The position numbers and the translations under genes were made by a program. Below, one piece after another: positions 25,707 through 35,092 of a stretch of DNA of 64,000 nucleotides (within the stretch, counting starts at the first letter, position 1; every line of letters begins with the position of its first letter). The notes under the pieces were generated by a model. It had not been told where the DNA came from. It was given only the letters and a program-made list of their open reading frames with translations, and did not search any database. Source of the stretch: CAXBNB01 sp049115735 (GTDB lineage: Bacteria > Bacteroidota > Bacteroidia > Cytophagales > Cyclobacteriaceae). The stretch lies in assembly GCA_049115735.1 (NCBI GenBank), contig JAGDZP010000004.1, forward strand, positions 1-64,000, given 5' to 3'.

Positions 25707-26054
25707 TCAGCCTACTTTTTTAGCTTCTGACACAACAATCATGGTCATTCCACCACGAGCAGATTTTTTCCCTTTTACTTCCGCTTTTTGTCCGGCAAGT
25801 GAAGTTAATAGCTCAGACTTGGCTCCAGGTACCAGGAGGATCACATCTCCTTTTTCTGTCAGCAGCCCCATTGGCTTGCCACTCGTAATACACGATTTGG
25901 CACATTGTGCATGGCCGTCTCCTTTCGCACCGTTGGCTACATAGCAATCAAGATCCACCACTTCACCAGTCCAGGTACCGTCCTGGGCAAAGCTTGAGAA
26001 TGAGAGTAGTACGCAGCAGGCAAGGATTGCGCCTTTAATCATTAGTTTTTGCAT
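25707..26054 (-). CDS. Small secreted cysteine-containing protein of unknown function
   Basis: The 115-aa product has a signal peptide (MIKGAILACCVLLSFSSFA) and a compact beta-rich domain: WTGEVVDLDCYVANGAKGDGH, then QCAKSCITSGKPMGLLTEKG and a late MTMIVV strand. Three conserved-looking cysteines and nearby His and Asp residues suggest a metal site or a disulfide. I have seen the V(V/L)D..CY...G..H..CA..C pattern in small secreted proteins of Bacteroidota and Planctomycetota, but I know no function. Confidence 0.8.
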   Translation of the reverse strand: MQKLMIKGAILACCVLLSFSSFAQDGTWTGEVVDLDCYVANGAKGDGHAQCAKSCITSGKPMGLLTEKGDVILLVPGAKSELLTSLAGQKAEVKGKKSARGGMTMIVVSEAKKVG

Positions 26055-26127
26055 AGCGTTTTCGTTTGTTTACTCAATAAATTTAGGGAATTAAATGACT
26101 GACTCCAATCTATTGATCCAAATAAAC

Positions 26128-26158
26128 AAAAAAGCCTCCTCAATTAATGAGAAGGCTT
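26128..26158 (-). terminator. Intrinsic terminator of the tRNA-Ala gene
   Basis: On the minus strand AAGCCTTCTCA (26158-26148) pairs with TGAGGAGGCTT (26142-26132), 10 of 11 positions, with loop TTAAT, followed by a run of six T (26133-26128). It lies just after the tRNA 3' end. Confidence 0.88.
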
Positions 26159-26164
26159 CAATTG

Positions 26165-26238
26165 TGGAGAATATCGGATTCGAACCGATGACCTCTTGGC
26201 TGCCAGCCAAGCGCTCTAGCCAACTGAGCTAATTCCCC
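26165..26238 (-). tRNA. tRNA-Ala (anticodon GGC)
   Basis: A full cloverleaf is read on the minus strand: acceptor GGGGAAT with ATTCTCC, D-arm TAGCTCAGTTGGCTAGAGC, anticodon stem CTTGG/CCAAG with loop CTGGCAG (anticodon GGC), and T-arm CGGTTCGAATCCG. The G3-T70 pair, the alanine identity element, is present. CCA is not encoded. Length is 74 nt and a terminator follows directly. Confidence 0.96.
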
Positions 26239-26327
26239 TTATTTATGTTTCGTCTCTTAAAACCTCAAGTTTTGAAGCTCTAGCCGAGACGTTTCAGTCT
26301 CGATCAAGACAAGCCATGCTTCGCTTT

Positions 26328-26347
26328 GACCAACTGAGCTAAATCCC
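26328..26347 (-). pseudogene. 5' fragment of a second tRNA gene
   Basis: The minus strand reads GGGATTTAGCTCAGTTGGTC at 26347-26328, a tRNA acceptor 5' strand and D-arm nearly identical to the intact tRNA-Ala 90 bp away (one base differs across the shared 18). No anticodon arm, T-arm or matching 3' acceptor follows. A further short match (GGCTAGAGCTT) occurs around 26276-26286. It looks like the decayed remnant of a neighbouring tRNA or a partial duplication. Confidence 0.7.
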
Positions 26348-26471
26348 GTTTTTGAGGAAGGCAAAGATTCGTTCATTTCCCTAAACTACAAAGGGATTTA
26401 GTCAAATTCTTATTATCAATAATTTCGTGTTGCTATCTTGCAATGAACATGAAAACAGAATACAAAGTGCC

Positions 26472-28361
26472 ATGTGCGGAATAACGGGAATAGTAGCTTT
26501 TAACGAGATCGGGCGCTTCAACATGACCAATCTTGAAAGTGCCACACAAGCACTTTCAAATAGAGGCCCGGATGATCATGGCACTTACGATAACTATTTC
26601 ACCGGCCTTGGCCACCGCCGCTTAGCCATTCTAGACACCAGCCAGATGGGTCACCAACCCATGCAATTACCGGAAGGACATCATGTAATCACATTCAACG
26701 GCGAAATCTACAATTACCGAGAGCTGCGCAAAGAATTGGAAGCTAAAGGTGTCCAGTTTTATTCTCAAACCGACACAGAAGTCCTGTTACAGCTATACAT
26801 ACATGAGGGCAAAGACTGTCTGAAGAAGTTGAATGGTTTTTTCGCTTTTGCTATTTATGATAGTCAGTCAAAATCAACTTTTATAGCGAGAGATCGATTG
26901 GGTATTAAGCCATTGTTGTACTATCAGGACGAAGACAAGTTTTTATTTTCATCCGAGCTCAAATCGCTGATGAAATACAGCGCTGATTGGGAAATTGATT
27001 CAACGGCCCTTAATATTTACTTCCAACTTAACTATATCCCGGCACCACTATGCATCCTGAAGGGAGTGAAGAAATTGATGCCAGGACAGTCGGTCACAAT
27101 TCAGAACGGAGATGTGGCGTTCGAGCAATACTACGACCTGCCTAATGACAGCCAATATGAAGGCACAAACAGTTATGCGCAAAACCAACAAAAGTTGATT
27201 GACCTGCTCGATGAGTCAGTGCAAAAAAGGTTGGTATCGGATGTGCCTCTTGGGGCTTTTCTCAGTGGCGGAATAGACTCGTCAGTCATCTCTGCGCTAG
27301 CAAGTCAGCATACAGATTCATTGAACACCTTTTCTATAGGCTATAAAGATGCCCCCTACTTCGACGAGACGTACTATGCTCAAAAGGTGGCGGATAAATT
27401 CAGAACCAACCATACGGTTTTCTCCTTAAACATGGACGATCTGTATTCTGATTTAGATGAAATCACCGATTACATTGACGAGCCTTTTGCTGATTCCTCT
27501 GCCATACCGGTATATATCCTGAGTAAGAAAGCAAGAAAACACGTCAAGGTTGCCCTATCTGGGGATGGGGCCGATGAAATATTTTCTGGCTACAACAAAC
27601 ACAGCGCGTGGATTAAATCCGAGCAGGGTGGCCTGGCGAATCAGCTAGTCCCTTTGTTATACCCTGTGGCCAAGTCTCTTCCCAAATCCAGGTCTGGCAA
27701 GTTGAGCAACTTCATGCGCCAGGTCGTAAAATTTTCCGAAGGAATAAAAATGAATCCGGCTGAACGCTATTGGTTTTGGGCGGCCATTTCCAAGCAGGCG
27801 GAGGTGAATGATTTGCTGAGCGAACCTCTAAACAATGTCGATGAGAGAAACCAGCAGATAGAAAGCTGGCTGCAAGACATGATCAGTTACAAAAACTTCA
27901 ACGACTTCTTAAGGACTGACACCAGGCTGGTGCTACCCAATGACATGTTGCAAAAGGTCGATTTGATGTCCATGGCCAACAGCCTTGAAGTGCGTGTGCC
28001 ATTCTTAGATCATAATATTGTTGATTTCGCTTTTGGCCTGCCCCCCAATCAAAAAATTGATACAGGCATGAGGAAAAAGATCCTGCAAGATGCCTTTAGA
28101 CATATCCTACCCAAAGAGCTTTACAAGAGACCAAAAAAAGGATTTGAAGTACCCCTGCTAGATTGGTTGAAAAAAGGGATAAAACCGGAATTGGAAAGAC
28201 TGGTTTTTGACTGGGACTATATAACAAGTCAAAGTATTTTCAATCCAATTGCTATTGATACAATGAAGAAACAATTATTCTCGATGAACCCTGGTGATAT
28301 ACATGCAAAAATTTGGGCCATTTACGTTTTCCAAAAATGGCATGAAAAATTCATGAGTTAA
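26472..28361 (+). CDS. asnB: Asparagine synthase (glutamine-hydrolysing)
   Basis: The start is ATG 26472 because the enzyme needs Cys2 as the N-terminal nucleophile (MCGITGIV); the 15 upstream codons are not used. The 629-aa protein has a class II glutaminase domain (SNRGPDDHG, FNGEIYNYRELR) and an ATP-pyrophosphatase synthetase domain with the PP-loop SGGIDSS at residues 265-271 and ALSGDGADEIFSGY. It converts aspartate to asparagine with glutamine as ammonia donor. A role in polysaccharide amidation is possible for this group, but no such cluster surrounds it. Confidence 0.94.
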   Translation: MCGITGIVAFNEIGRFNMTNLESATQALSNRGPDDHGTYDNYFTGLGHRRLAILDTSQMGHQPMQLPEGHHVITFNGEIYNYRELRKELEAKGVQFYSQTDTEVLLQLYIHEGKDCLKKLNGFFAFAIYDSQSKSTFIARDRLGIKPLLYYQDEDKFLFSSELKSLMKYSADWEIDSTALNIYFQLNYIPAPLCILKGVKKLMPGQSVTIQNGDVAFEQYYDLPNDSQYEGTNSYAQNQQKLIDLLDESVQKRLVSDVPLGAFLSGGIDSSVISALASQHTDSLNTFSIGYKDAPYFDETYYAQKVADKFRTNHTVFSLNMDDLYSDLDEITDYIDEPFADSSAIPVYILSKKARKHVKVALSGDGADEIFSGYNKHSAWIKSEQGGLANQLVPLLYPVAKSLPKSRSGKLSNFMRQVVKFSEGIKMNPAERYWFWAAISKQAEVNDLLSEPLNNVDERNQQIESWLQDMISYKNFNDFLRTDTRLVLPNDMLQKVDLMSMANSLEVRVPFLDHNIVDFAFGLPPNQKIDTGMRKKILQDAFRHILPKELYKRPKKGFEVPLLDWLKKGIKPELERLVFDWDYITSQSIFNPIAIDTMKKQLFSMNPGDIHAKIWAIYVFQKWHEKFMS

Positions 28362-28458
28362 TATACTTCTCTATTCAAACACGCTTGCCATTCAGAAAAA
28401 AATTGTAGGGAAATACGATATTTTTTTCTACCTTCATAACTCTTAAAGCAATTCACTG

Positions 28459-29319
28459 ATGCAAGAATTAAAAAGAATACTGGTATGTATTGACATGTCG
28501 GAAATGGACAGGTATTTGATGAAATATGCTTCTCAATTATCTGACGTCATGGGCAGCCAGCGTGTGGATTTTATACACATAGCCAAGACCTATGACAAAT
28601 CTTTGGAGGGCAAGCTCGAGGCTGAAGTAAAAGAATTTTTTACAGGCAAGGCTGAGACTTCAGTGAATATCGAGGCAGGCCAGATTGTCGATGCTACCAT
28701 CAATTGGGCGGGCCTGCATAGAAGTGAATTGATCATTCTTGGGAAAAAGAAGAAAAAAGAATCTTCCGCCAAGTATGCTACTCAAATTACCAATAGGGCA
28801 CTTTGCTCTGTATTACTCATTCCGGCCATGGATGAGTATGCATTCAATAAATTACTAGTTCCAATAGATTTCTCAGTTGGAGCCAAAATGTCTATTAAAC
28901 AGGCTCAGGCTATAAAAGAAAAAACAGGTTGTCAGGTTATCCTTCAGCATGTTTTTTACGTTCACACGGGCTATACCACTTCAGGCAAGAGCTACGAGGA
29001 GTTTGGTGCCATTCTTCAAAAAAATGCAGAGAAGGAGTACAAAATGTTCATGAGAGAAAGTGAATTTGACCCTTCTCACTTCGAAATCATTTTCACCCTG
29101 GATGACGATAGCAAGCCTTTCGACAACATTTATGAAACAGCTAAGGAAAGAGGGGCTGATGCTATATTCTTGGGATCAAGAGGTCGTACCAAAGCCGCCA
29201 GCATCATCAAAGGTAGTACCGCACTAGACCTGATCAAATACGACGATGATGTGCCATTCTTTATTGTGAAAGACGAAAAAGAAAGAATGGGTTTTTGGGA
29301 AGCCTTGATGAAAATATAG
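28459..29319 (+). CDS. Tandem universal stress protein (two Usp domains)
   Basis: The 286-aa soluble protein has two UspA-like domains. The first starts ILVCIDMSEMDRYLMKYA and the second KLLVPIDFSVGAKMSIKQA. The second domain keeps the ATP-binding pattern FLGSRGRTKAASIIKGSTA; the first is less complete (ILGKKKKKESSAKYATQIT). The tandem form is common in Bacteroidota. The role is general stress response; the partner is unknown. A -7-like TACCTTCA lies 20 bp upstream of the ATG. Confidence 0.9.
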   Translation: MQELKRILVCIDMSEMDRYLMKYASQLSDVMGSQRVDFIHIAKTYDKSLEGKLEAEVKEFFTGKAETSVNIEAGQIVDATINWAGLHRSELIILGKKKKKESSAKYATQITNRALCSVLLIPAMDEYAFNKLLVPIDFSVGAKMSIKQAQAIKEKTGCQVILQHVFYVHTGYTTSGKSYEEFGAILQKNAEKEYKMFMRESEFDPSHFEIIFTLDDDSKPFDNIYETAKERGADAIFLGSRGRTKAASIIKGSTALDLIKYDDDVPFFIVKDEKERMGFWEALMKI

Positions 29320-29433
29320 TCCCAATCACTTAGTCACCCAGCCATTTTCTTTTCATTATAGATTATCTCCTTGACTATTCCAGAAGCCATTAAGTTCTGG
29401 TATTATTAAATCGGTGTGGCTCAAAAAATTTTC

Positions 29434-29441
29434 TATTTTTG
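29434..29441 (+). promoter_or_regulatory. -7 box of the FAD/Fe-S oxidoreductase gene
   Basis: TATTTTTG, an exact TAnnTTTG match, lies 7 nt before the ATG at 29449. It would place transcription start almost at the start codon. It rules out the longer GTG reading from 29416, which would translate the promoter. Confidence 0.6.
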
Positions 29442-29448
29442 CGGCGCA

Positions 29449-32373
29449 ATGAGAGGAGAATTACAAAATCTACAAGGCCAGCTTACCGGCGAACTGTTTT
29501 TTGATAGCACAATGCGTAAGCTTTACGCTACTGATGCTTCTGCATATCGTGAAATGCCACTAGCAGTGGCGATTCCAAAAGATGAAAATGACATCAAAAA
29601 ACTAATAGAATTTGCCAATGCATACGGTACTTCCCTGATTCCCAGAACGGCAGGAACCTCATTGGCCGGACAGGTAGTTGGTGGTGGTATTGTGGTTGAT
29701 GTATCCAAACACTTTAATCAATTGTTGGAAGTAAATGAAGAGGAAAGCTGGGTAAGAGTTCAGCCAGGGGTGATCAGAGACGACCTGAATCGATACCTTA
29801 AACCCTATGGTAAGTACTTTGGCCCTGAAACCTCATCGGCCAACAGAGCAATGATCGGTGGAATGGTCGGCAACAACTCCTGCGGCTCCAACTCTGTCGT
29901 TTATGGCAGCACTCGGGATCACTTGTTGGAGGTCAAAGGCTTTCTTTCTGATGGCACTTATGCCACATTCAATACTAAGTCCGAACAAGAGTTTGTCGAA
30001 CTCCTGAACTCTAATTCAGAATTAGAAAGATCGATTTACAATTCCATCAATGAAATTCTCACCAACAAAGAGAATATAGAAAACATCGAAAAGGAATTTC
30101 CCAAGCCATCTATCGACAGAAGAAACACAGGTTATGCAATAGATCTGATGGCCATAAACAAGCCTTTTAACAAGCAAGGAAAAGAATTCAATTTCTGTAA
30201 GTTGATTGCAGGATCCGAGGGTACACTGATGTTTATCACCGAGATTAAAATCAACACCATTCCCCTTCCACCGAAGAACAAAGCTCTTGTATGCATACAT
30301 TGTGAAGACATCAACGAATCATTAAAGGCGAATTTGGTAGGACTCAAATTCAAGCCACACGCAAGTGAGCTTATAGATCACTACATTCTGGAATGCACCA
30401 AGCAAAATATCGAACAGCAGAAAAACAGATTTTTTATTCAGGGTGATCCTGGCGCCATTCTGGTTGTAGAATTGGCTGCAGAAAATGATGAAGAACTGGA
30501 TGACATATGCCTTGATCTGATAAATGACCTAAAGAAAGAAAATCTAGGTTATCACTTTCCAGTGCTAAAAGGAAATGACTTAGGGAAAATCTGGCAACTG
30601 AGAAAAGCAGGATTGGGCCTATTGGCAAATATTCCAGGTGATGCTAAGGCTGCTCCGGTAATAGAAGACACTGCAGTAGATGTAGAAGACCTCCCGCAGT
30701 ATATCATTGAATTCAACGAAATACTTGACCAACACAACATGAGCTGTGTGCACTACGCACATGCCGGTTCTGGAGAACTTCACCTTAGACCAATTATTAA
30801 TCTCAAGACTAAAAAAGGTCACGAGCAGTATCGCATGATTGCAACAAAAATTGCCCATTTGGTAAAAAAATATAAGGGTTCACTGAGTGGAGAGCATGGA
30901 GATGGTCGTCTAAGGGGGGAGTTTATCAAAACAATGATTGGTGAACAGAACTATAAGCTGATTGAGGATGTGAAGCGAGCTTGGGATCCCAACAATATAT
31001 TCAATCCTGGAAAAATCATAGATACACCACCAATGGATTCCAACCTGCGTTACGAAGCGGAAAGGGACGAACCCAATATCAAAACCTATTTCGATTGGAG
31101 CAAAAATGACGGGGTGCTAAGGTCAGCAGAACTCTGTAATGGGTCTGGTGATTGCCGCAAATCCCCGGAAAGTGGTGGCACCATGTGTCCTAGTTATATG
31201 GCCACCCGAGATGAGAAAAATACTACCCGTTCCCGAGCCAATATTTTGCGAGAGGTACTAACCAACAGTGATAAGACCAACAAATTTGATAGTAAAGAAA
31301 TAAAAGAAGTACTCGACCTATGCCTGTCTTGCAAAGGCTGCAAATCTGAATGCCCTTCCAATGTCGATATGGCACGTTTGAAAGCAGAATTTCAGCAAAA
31401 CTATTTTGACAAACATGGCATTCCTCTAAAGACAAAATTGACAGGCCGTTTCAATAAGAACATGAAGATGGCCAGCATTTTTCCGCCTGCCTACAACTTC
31501 ATGGTGAGCAACCCCCTGACCAGCAAGTTGTTTAAGTCATTTATGGGGATTTCCCAAAAAAGGCCATTACCAAAGATGCCGTCTCAAACACTTATTAGTT
31601 GGTTCAAAGGTAGTTTCAAAGCACAATCATCTGGGGATCAAAACAAGACCGTGAACATTTTTGCGGATGAATTTGCAAACTTTCAGGACGTAGAAATTGG
31701 CAAGAAAATGATCATGCTTTTGGATAAGTTGGGCTACAATGTAGTAATCCCAGAGCACGACGAGAGCTGCCGAACCTTCATATCGAAGGGTATGCTGAAA
31801 GAAGCTATTCCGGTAATCAATAAAAATATCAAAACCCTTTCGAAAGTAGTTTCAGCAGATGCACCAATTGTTGGTATTGAACCGTCTGCGATTTTGACAT
31901 TGAGAGACGAATACCCAGACCTATGCGATGCTGAACTAAAGGAACAGAGCACCAAACTAGCTGAGCATATTTACACATTTGAGGAATTTGTAACATCAGA
32001 GTTTGAAAATGGGAATATAAAAAGTGAGCTCTTTTCATTGGAGGAAAGGTTAATTCGTGCTCATGGACATTGTCATCAAAAAGCCCTTTCTTCGGTGGTC
32101 ACACTCAAAAAAGTGTTGAGCATACCTCAAAACTATAAGGTGCAAATGATTCCGTCGGGCTGCTGTGGTATGGCCGGATCATTCGGATATGAAGAGGAAC
32201 ATTATGATGTTTCCATGAAGATCGGTGAGCTCGTATTATTTCCAACAGTGAGGGAAGCAGATGAAGACACTATCATTGCTGCTCCAGGTACCAGCTGTAG
32301 ACATCAAATACATGATGGAACAGGAAAAGCGGCTAAACATCCGGCAGAAATTCTGTTTGAGGCTTTGGGCTAA
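29449..32373 (+). CDS. Fused FAD-linked oxidase / Fe-S oxidoreductase (GlcD-GlcF type)
   Basis: This 974-aa fusion joins an FAD_binding_4 domain (PRTAGTSLAGQ, GGMVGNNSCGSNS) and FAD-oxidase C-terminal domain (HYAHAGSGELHLRPI, LSGEHGDGRLRGEF) to a two-cluster ferredoxin domain (CNGSGDCR...MCPSYMATRDE; CLSCKGCKSECPSN) and a CCG-type C-terminus (SGCCGMAGSFGYE). The family oxidises D-2-hydroxyacids such as D-lactate or glycolate and passes electrons towards quinone. A single CCG motif is clear. Its 3' end overlaps the convergent acetyltransferase gene by 4 bp. Confidence 0.93.
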   Translation: MRGELQNLQGQLTGELFFDSTMRKLYATDASAYREMPLAVAIPKDENDIKKLIEFANAYGTSLIPRTAGTSLAGQVVGGGIVVDVSKHFNQLLEVNEEESWVRVQPGVIRDDLNRYLKPYGKYFGPETSSANRAMIGGMVGNNSCGSNSVVYGSTRDHLLEVKGFLSDGTYATFNTKSEQEFVELLNSNSELERSIYNSINEILTNKENIENIEKEFPKPSIDRRNTGYAIDLMAINKPFNKQGKEFNFCKLIAGSEGTLMFITEIKINTIPLPPKNKALVCIHCEDINESLKANLVGLKFKPHASELIDHYILECTKQNIEQQKNRFFIQGDPGAILVVELAAENDEELDDICLDLINDLKKENLGYHFPVLKGNDLGKIWQLRKAGLGLLANIPGDAKAAPVIEDTAVDVEDLPQYIIEFNEILDQHNMSCVHYAHAGSGELHLRPIINLKTKKGHEQYRMIATKIAHLVKKYKGSLSGEHGDGRLRGEFIKTMIGEQNYKLIEDVKRAWDPNNIFNPGKIIDTPPMDSNLRYEAERDEPNIKTYFDWSKNDGVLRSAELCNGSGDCRKSPESGGTMCPSYMATRDEKNTTRSRANILREVLTNSDKTNKFDSKEIKEVLDLCLSCKGCKSECPSNVDMARLKAEFQQNYFDKHGIPLKTKLTGRFNKNMKMASIFPPAYNFMVSNPLTSKLFKSFMGISQKRPLPKMPSQTLISWFKGSFKAQSSGDQNKTVNIFADEFANFQDVEIGKKMIMLLDKLGYNVVIPEHDESCRTFISKGMLKEAIPVINKNIKTLSKVVSADAPIVGIEPSAILTLRDEYPDLCDAELKEQSTKLAEHIYTFEEFVTSEFENGNIKSELFSLEERLIRAHGHCHQKALSSVVTLKKVLSIPQNYKVQMIPSGCCGMAGSFGYEEEHYDVSMKIGELVLFPTVREADEDTIIAAPGTSCRHQIHDGTGKAAKHPAEILFEALG

Positions 32374-33182
32374 TATTTTTTTCTTAGGCGCACTCCAAAC
32401 TGCTCTCTGACTTTTACCAAGAACTCATCGTTATTCAAAATGGGTAATTCTTCCTTCTTGCCCATTTTGGTTACAATGAATTTTTTATCAGACAAGGTAA
32501 TTCTACCATCGGCTGTGGCCTGTGTGATTATTTTTTTCTGAGTGAATTTTGATTTTGGGCTGGTCTGGTGGTACTGACACATGCCAATGAATTCCACAAA
32601 CTGTCGTGTCTTTTTCGAGAAAACGTATTCATCATTGAATGTTTGTGAGTCATTAGAGCTTTGAAGGACATAATTGCCGTCTGACCTTTCATTTATTCTA
32701 AAAAATCTATTGTAGTCCATCTGAACCAATCCAGGAACAAATTCCTTTGGATTGATGAATGAACTTCCATAGCCAACATCCACAAGCCATTGTTTGTCAT
32801 CCAAATAAACCATGATCATCAAGTGTTCGAACTCTGGCCCAAGGGAGCCATCGTCTGCTACTACCCTCGCCGAGAGTAGTTTGGTTTGAAAGCCCAATTC
32901 CACCAAAAGATGATAAAACAGACCGTTCAGCTCATAGCAAAATCCACCCCTCTTTTGACGGATAACTTTCTCGAAAATTAAGTCAATATCCAAGATAATT
33001 TGGTTGCCAATATGAATGTCGAGATTTTCGAATGGGATGTGCAAGAGATGATTTCGATGGAGCTGTCTAAGAAACCTAAGAGAAGGCCTGTATTCCCTTA
33101 CGGAACCAATCCTTGTCATGTAGGCCTCTACATCGAGAGGAGAACTATTTGGCTTTTTTTCGAATAGGTCGTACTGTGCCAT
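32370..33182 (-). CDS. Arylamine N-acetyltransferase
   Basis: The 270-aa cytoplasmic enzyme has the catalytic triad C82 (RGGFCYELN), H120 (FEHLMI) and D135 (LVDVGYG), and the N-terminal motif HIPFENLDIH. It transfers acetyl from acetyl-CoA to arylamines or hydrazines. Length and order are normal for the family. It may share a transcript with the channel gene 33 bp upstream. Confidence 0.93.
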   Translation of the reverse strand: MAQYDLFEKKPNSSPLDVEAYMTRIGSVREYRPSLRFLRQLHRNHLLHIPFENLDIHIGNQIILDIDLIFEKVIRQKRGGFCYELNGLFYHLLVELGFQTKLLSARVVADDGSLGPEFEHLMIMVYLDDKQWLVDVGYGSSFINPKEFVPGLVQMDYNRFFRINERSDGNYVLQSSNDSQTFNDEYVFSKKTRQFVEFIGMCQYHQTSPKSKFTQKKIITQATADGRITLSDKKFIVTKMGKKEELPILNNDEFLVKVREQFGVRLRKKY

Positions 33183-33215
33183 TTGCTGAATTGGTCAATA
33201 CTTAAAACGAAAGTG

Positions 33216-33962
33216 TTAGCTTTTGGTAAGCTTATCAATTTTCTCATTCATGGAATCAATTTTATCCTCAAGACTTTGGACCTTATGAGTCATCTCATCT
33301 AGTTTGACAACAATATCTTCATCCTCAATGAAAAAATCTGTGATCGTACCTGTAAGTGTACTAAACAAGATCATACCCAACAAAATGAGTACAACGGACA
33401 GAAATTTACCCTCGGGAGTAACAGGAGGTATGTCCTGTAAGAATCCTACCGTAATAGTAGTAATGGTAGTCCACCACAGTGAATCAGAAACGGAATCAAT
33501 GTGAGGGTTTACATTTTTTTCCAGATGATGAAAACTCAGGGTAAAAAGCAAAATGATACCAATACTAAGTATGATCAGGTTCTTAAAAGAATTGAGCGAA
33601 CTCTTTCTACTAAAGAAAGTAAAAACATACTTAGCAGACCTAACTACTCTAAGAATTCGGATCACCCGTACCAATCTCCCTACACGTAGTGCGTCCACAG
33701 TAGGTATTGAAGATATAAGGTCAATCCAATGGTTTTTGAAATACTTCCACTTGTTTTCAGCGGTCAATATTCCGACTGCAAAATCATACAAGAAGAGCAT
33801 ACATATTCCAAAATCAACGGTCTCCAAGATCTCCTTCAACTCATCTGGATAGTTGACAATAGAGCTCACATAAAGCTCTATCACCACATAAATTGACAAC
33901 CAGAGGAGGATTTTTTGAAACGTAGATATTTCCGGCACTTCAGGTTTACTCACTTCTTCCAT
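33216..33962 (-). CDS. Voltage-gated-type cation channel with a non-canonical selectivity filter
   Basis: The 248-aa protein has the layout of a short Kv-type channel: S1-S3 hydrophobic segments, an arginine-rich S4 (RVGRLVRVIRILRVVR, residues 93-108), S5 (about 129-146), a pore helix (SLWWTTITTI) and S6 (about 186-210), then a coiled-coil tail (KLDEMTHKVQSLEDKIDSM) that should form a tetramer. The filter reads TVGFLQDI (residues 171-178) where K+ channels have TVGYGDI or TVGFGD; the second filter glycine is Leu and one residue is inserted. Ion selectivity is therefore uncertain. Confidence 0.88.
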   Translation of the reverse strand: MEEVSKPEVPEISTFQKILLWLSIYVVIELYVSSIVNYPDELKEILETVDFGICMLFLYDFAVGILTAENKWKYFKNHWIDLISSIPTVDALRVGRLVRVIRILRVVRSAKYVFTFFSRKSSLNSFKNLIILSIGIILLFTLSFHHLEKNVNPHIDSVSDSLWWTTITTITVGFLQDIPPVTPEGKFLSVVLILLGMILFSTLTGTITDFFIEDEDIVVKLDEMTHKVQSLEDKIDSMNEKIDKLTKS

Positions 33963-34087
33963 CTACAACTATATCTTTGGGTATGCGCTTATTTTAAGGA
34001 TTATTTATTAATCGACTAAATTAAGTATAAAATTCATATTTTCTTTGCCGAATAATTGAATAAGGTCACATTTAGATATTTCACTGC

Positions 34088-34999
34088 ATGAAGATTTTAG
34101 TTACGGGTTCCAATGGTTTATTGGGGCAAAAACTGGTAAGCCTTTTACTTGAGAAAAAAGTGGCCGTGATAGCTACGGCCCGTGGCGAAGATCGAACACA
34201 ACGCGACGACAATAACTACATCTACTGCCCACTAGACATTACAAGTGAGACAGAAGTAAGTCAAGTCATTGCAGACTTCAAACCTGATAGGGTGATCAAT
34301 ACAGCAGCAATGACCAATGTGGATCAATGCGAAACGGAAAAGGAGGCCTGCATACAACTCAATGTGGATGCAGTACGATACCTGGTTAATGCCTGTGAGA
34401 GGCAAAGTGCACATCTGGTACATATGTCTACCGATTTTATTTTTGACGGAGAAAGTGGCCCATACGACGAGCAAGCGGAAGCCAATCCGATCAGCTTTTA
34501 CGGGCAGAGCAAGCTGGACGCTGAGGAAATTGTCAAAAATAGCAGTGTTAGTTGGGCGATATTAAGGACGGTGCTGGTATATGGCATTGTGCCTAATATG
34601 AGTAGGTCTAACATTATTCTTTGGGTAAAAGACAGTCTCGAAAACGGTAAAAACATAAAGGTGGTGACCGACCAATGGCGAACTCCGACATTGGCCGAAG
34701 ACTTGGCAATGGGCTGTTACCTCGTTGCAGAAAAACATGCAAAAGGCACTTTCAATATTTCGGGCGCAGAAATGCTAACGCCATATGACATGGCCATTCA
34801 CACAGCTGACTACTTCAAACTCGATAAGTCATTGATTGCTGAAGCTGACTCCTCTACTTTTTCTCAACCAGCCAAGAGGCCTCCTAAGACAGGTTTTATT
34901 ATAGACAAAGCAAAAAATGAATTGGGTTACAAGCCGCATACCTTCCCCGAAGGTATTGCCATTTTAGATGAACAGGTGAGAGGAAAAAGAAGCATGTAA
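34088..34999 (+). CDS. dTDP-4-dehydrorhamnose reductase-like SDR
   Basis: The 303-aa extended SDR has cofactor motif GSNGLLGQK at residues 7-15, active-site serine/threonine (VHMSTDFIFDG) and YxxxK in SFYGQSKLDAEE. The family (RmlD_sub_bind) reduces dTDP-4-keto-rhamnose or binds related nucleotide sugars. No other rhamnose genes are nearby, so it may be a general NAD(P)-dependent sugar reductase. It stands alone. A -7-like TTTCTTTG precedes it by about 40 bp. Confidence 0.87.
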   Translation: MKILVTGSNGLLGQKLVSLLLEKKVAVIATARGEDRTQRDDNNYIYCPLDITSETEVSQVIADFKPDRVINTAAMTNVDQCETEKEACIQLNVDAVRYLVNACERQSAHLVHMSTDFIFDGESGPYDEQAEANPISFYGQSKLDAEEIVKNSSVSWAILRTVLVYGIVPNMSRSNIILWVKDSLENGKNIKVVTDQWRTPTLAEDLAMGCYLVAEKHAKGTFNISGAEMLTPYDMAIHTADYFKLDKSLIAEADSSTFSQPAKRPPKTGFIIDKAKNELGYKPHTFPEGIAILDEQVRGKRSM

Positions 35000-35092
35000 G
35001 CTCAACACTATTCTTTGGAACAGTACTTGTAAAGAGGCAATATGATTCAATCGCATTTTATTGATAAATTTGATTCACAGAATTTATAAGAC

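Noticed and set aside
29416..29448. GTG start giving MAQKIFYFCGA in front of the FAD/Fe-S protein.
   Set aside because: These codons cover an exact -7 promoter box; the ATG at 29449 fits the family N-terminus.
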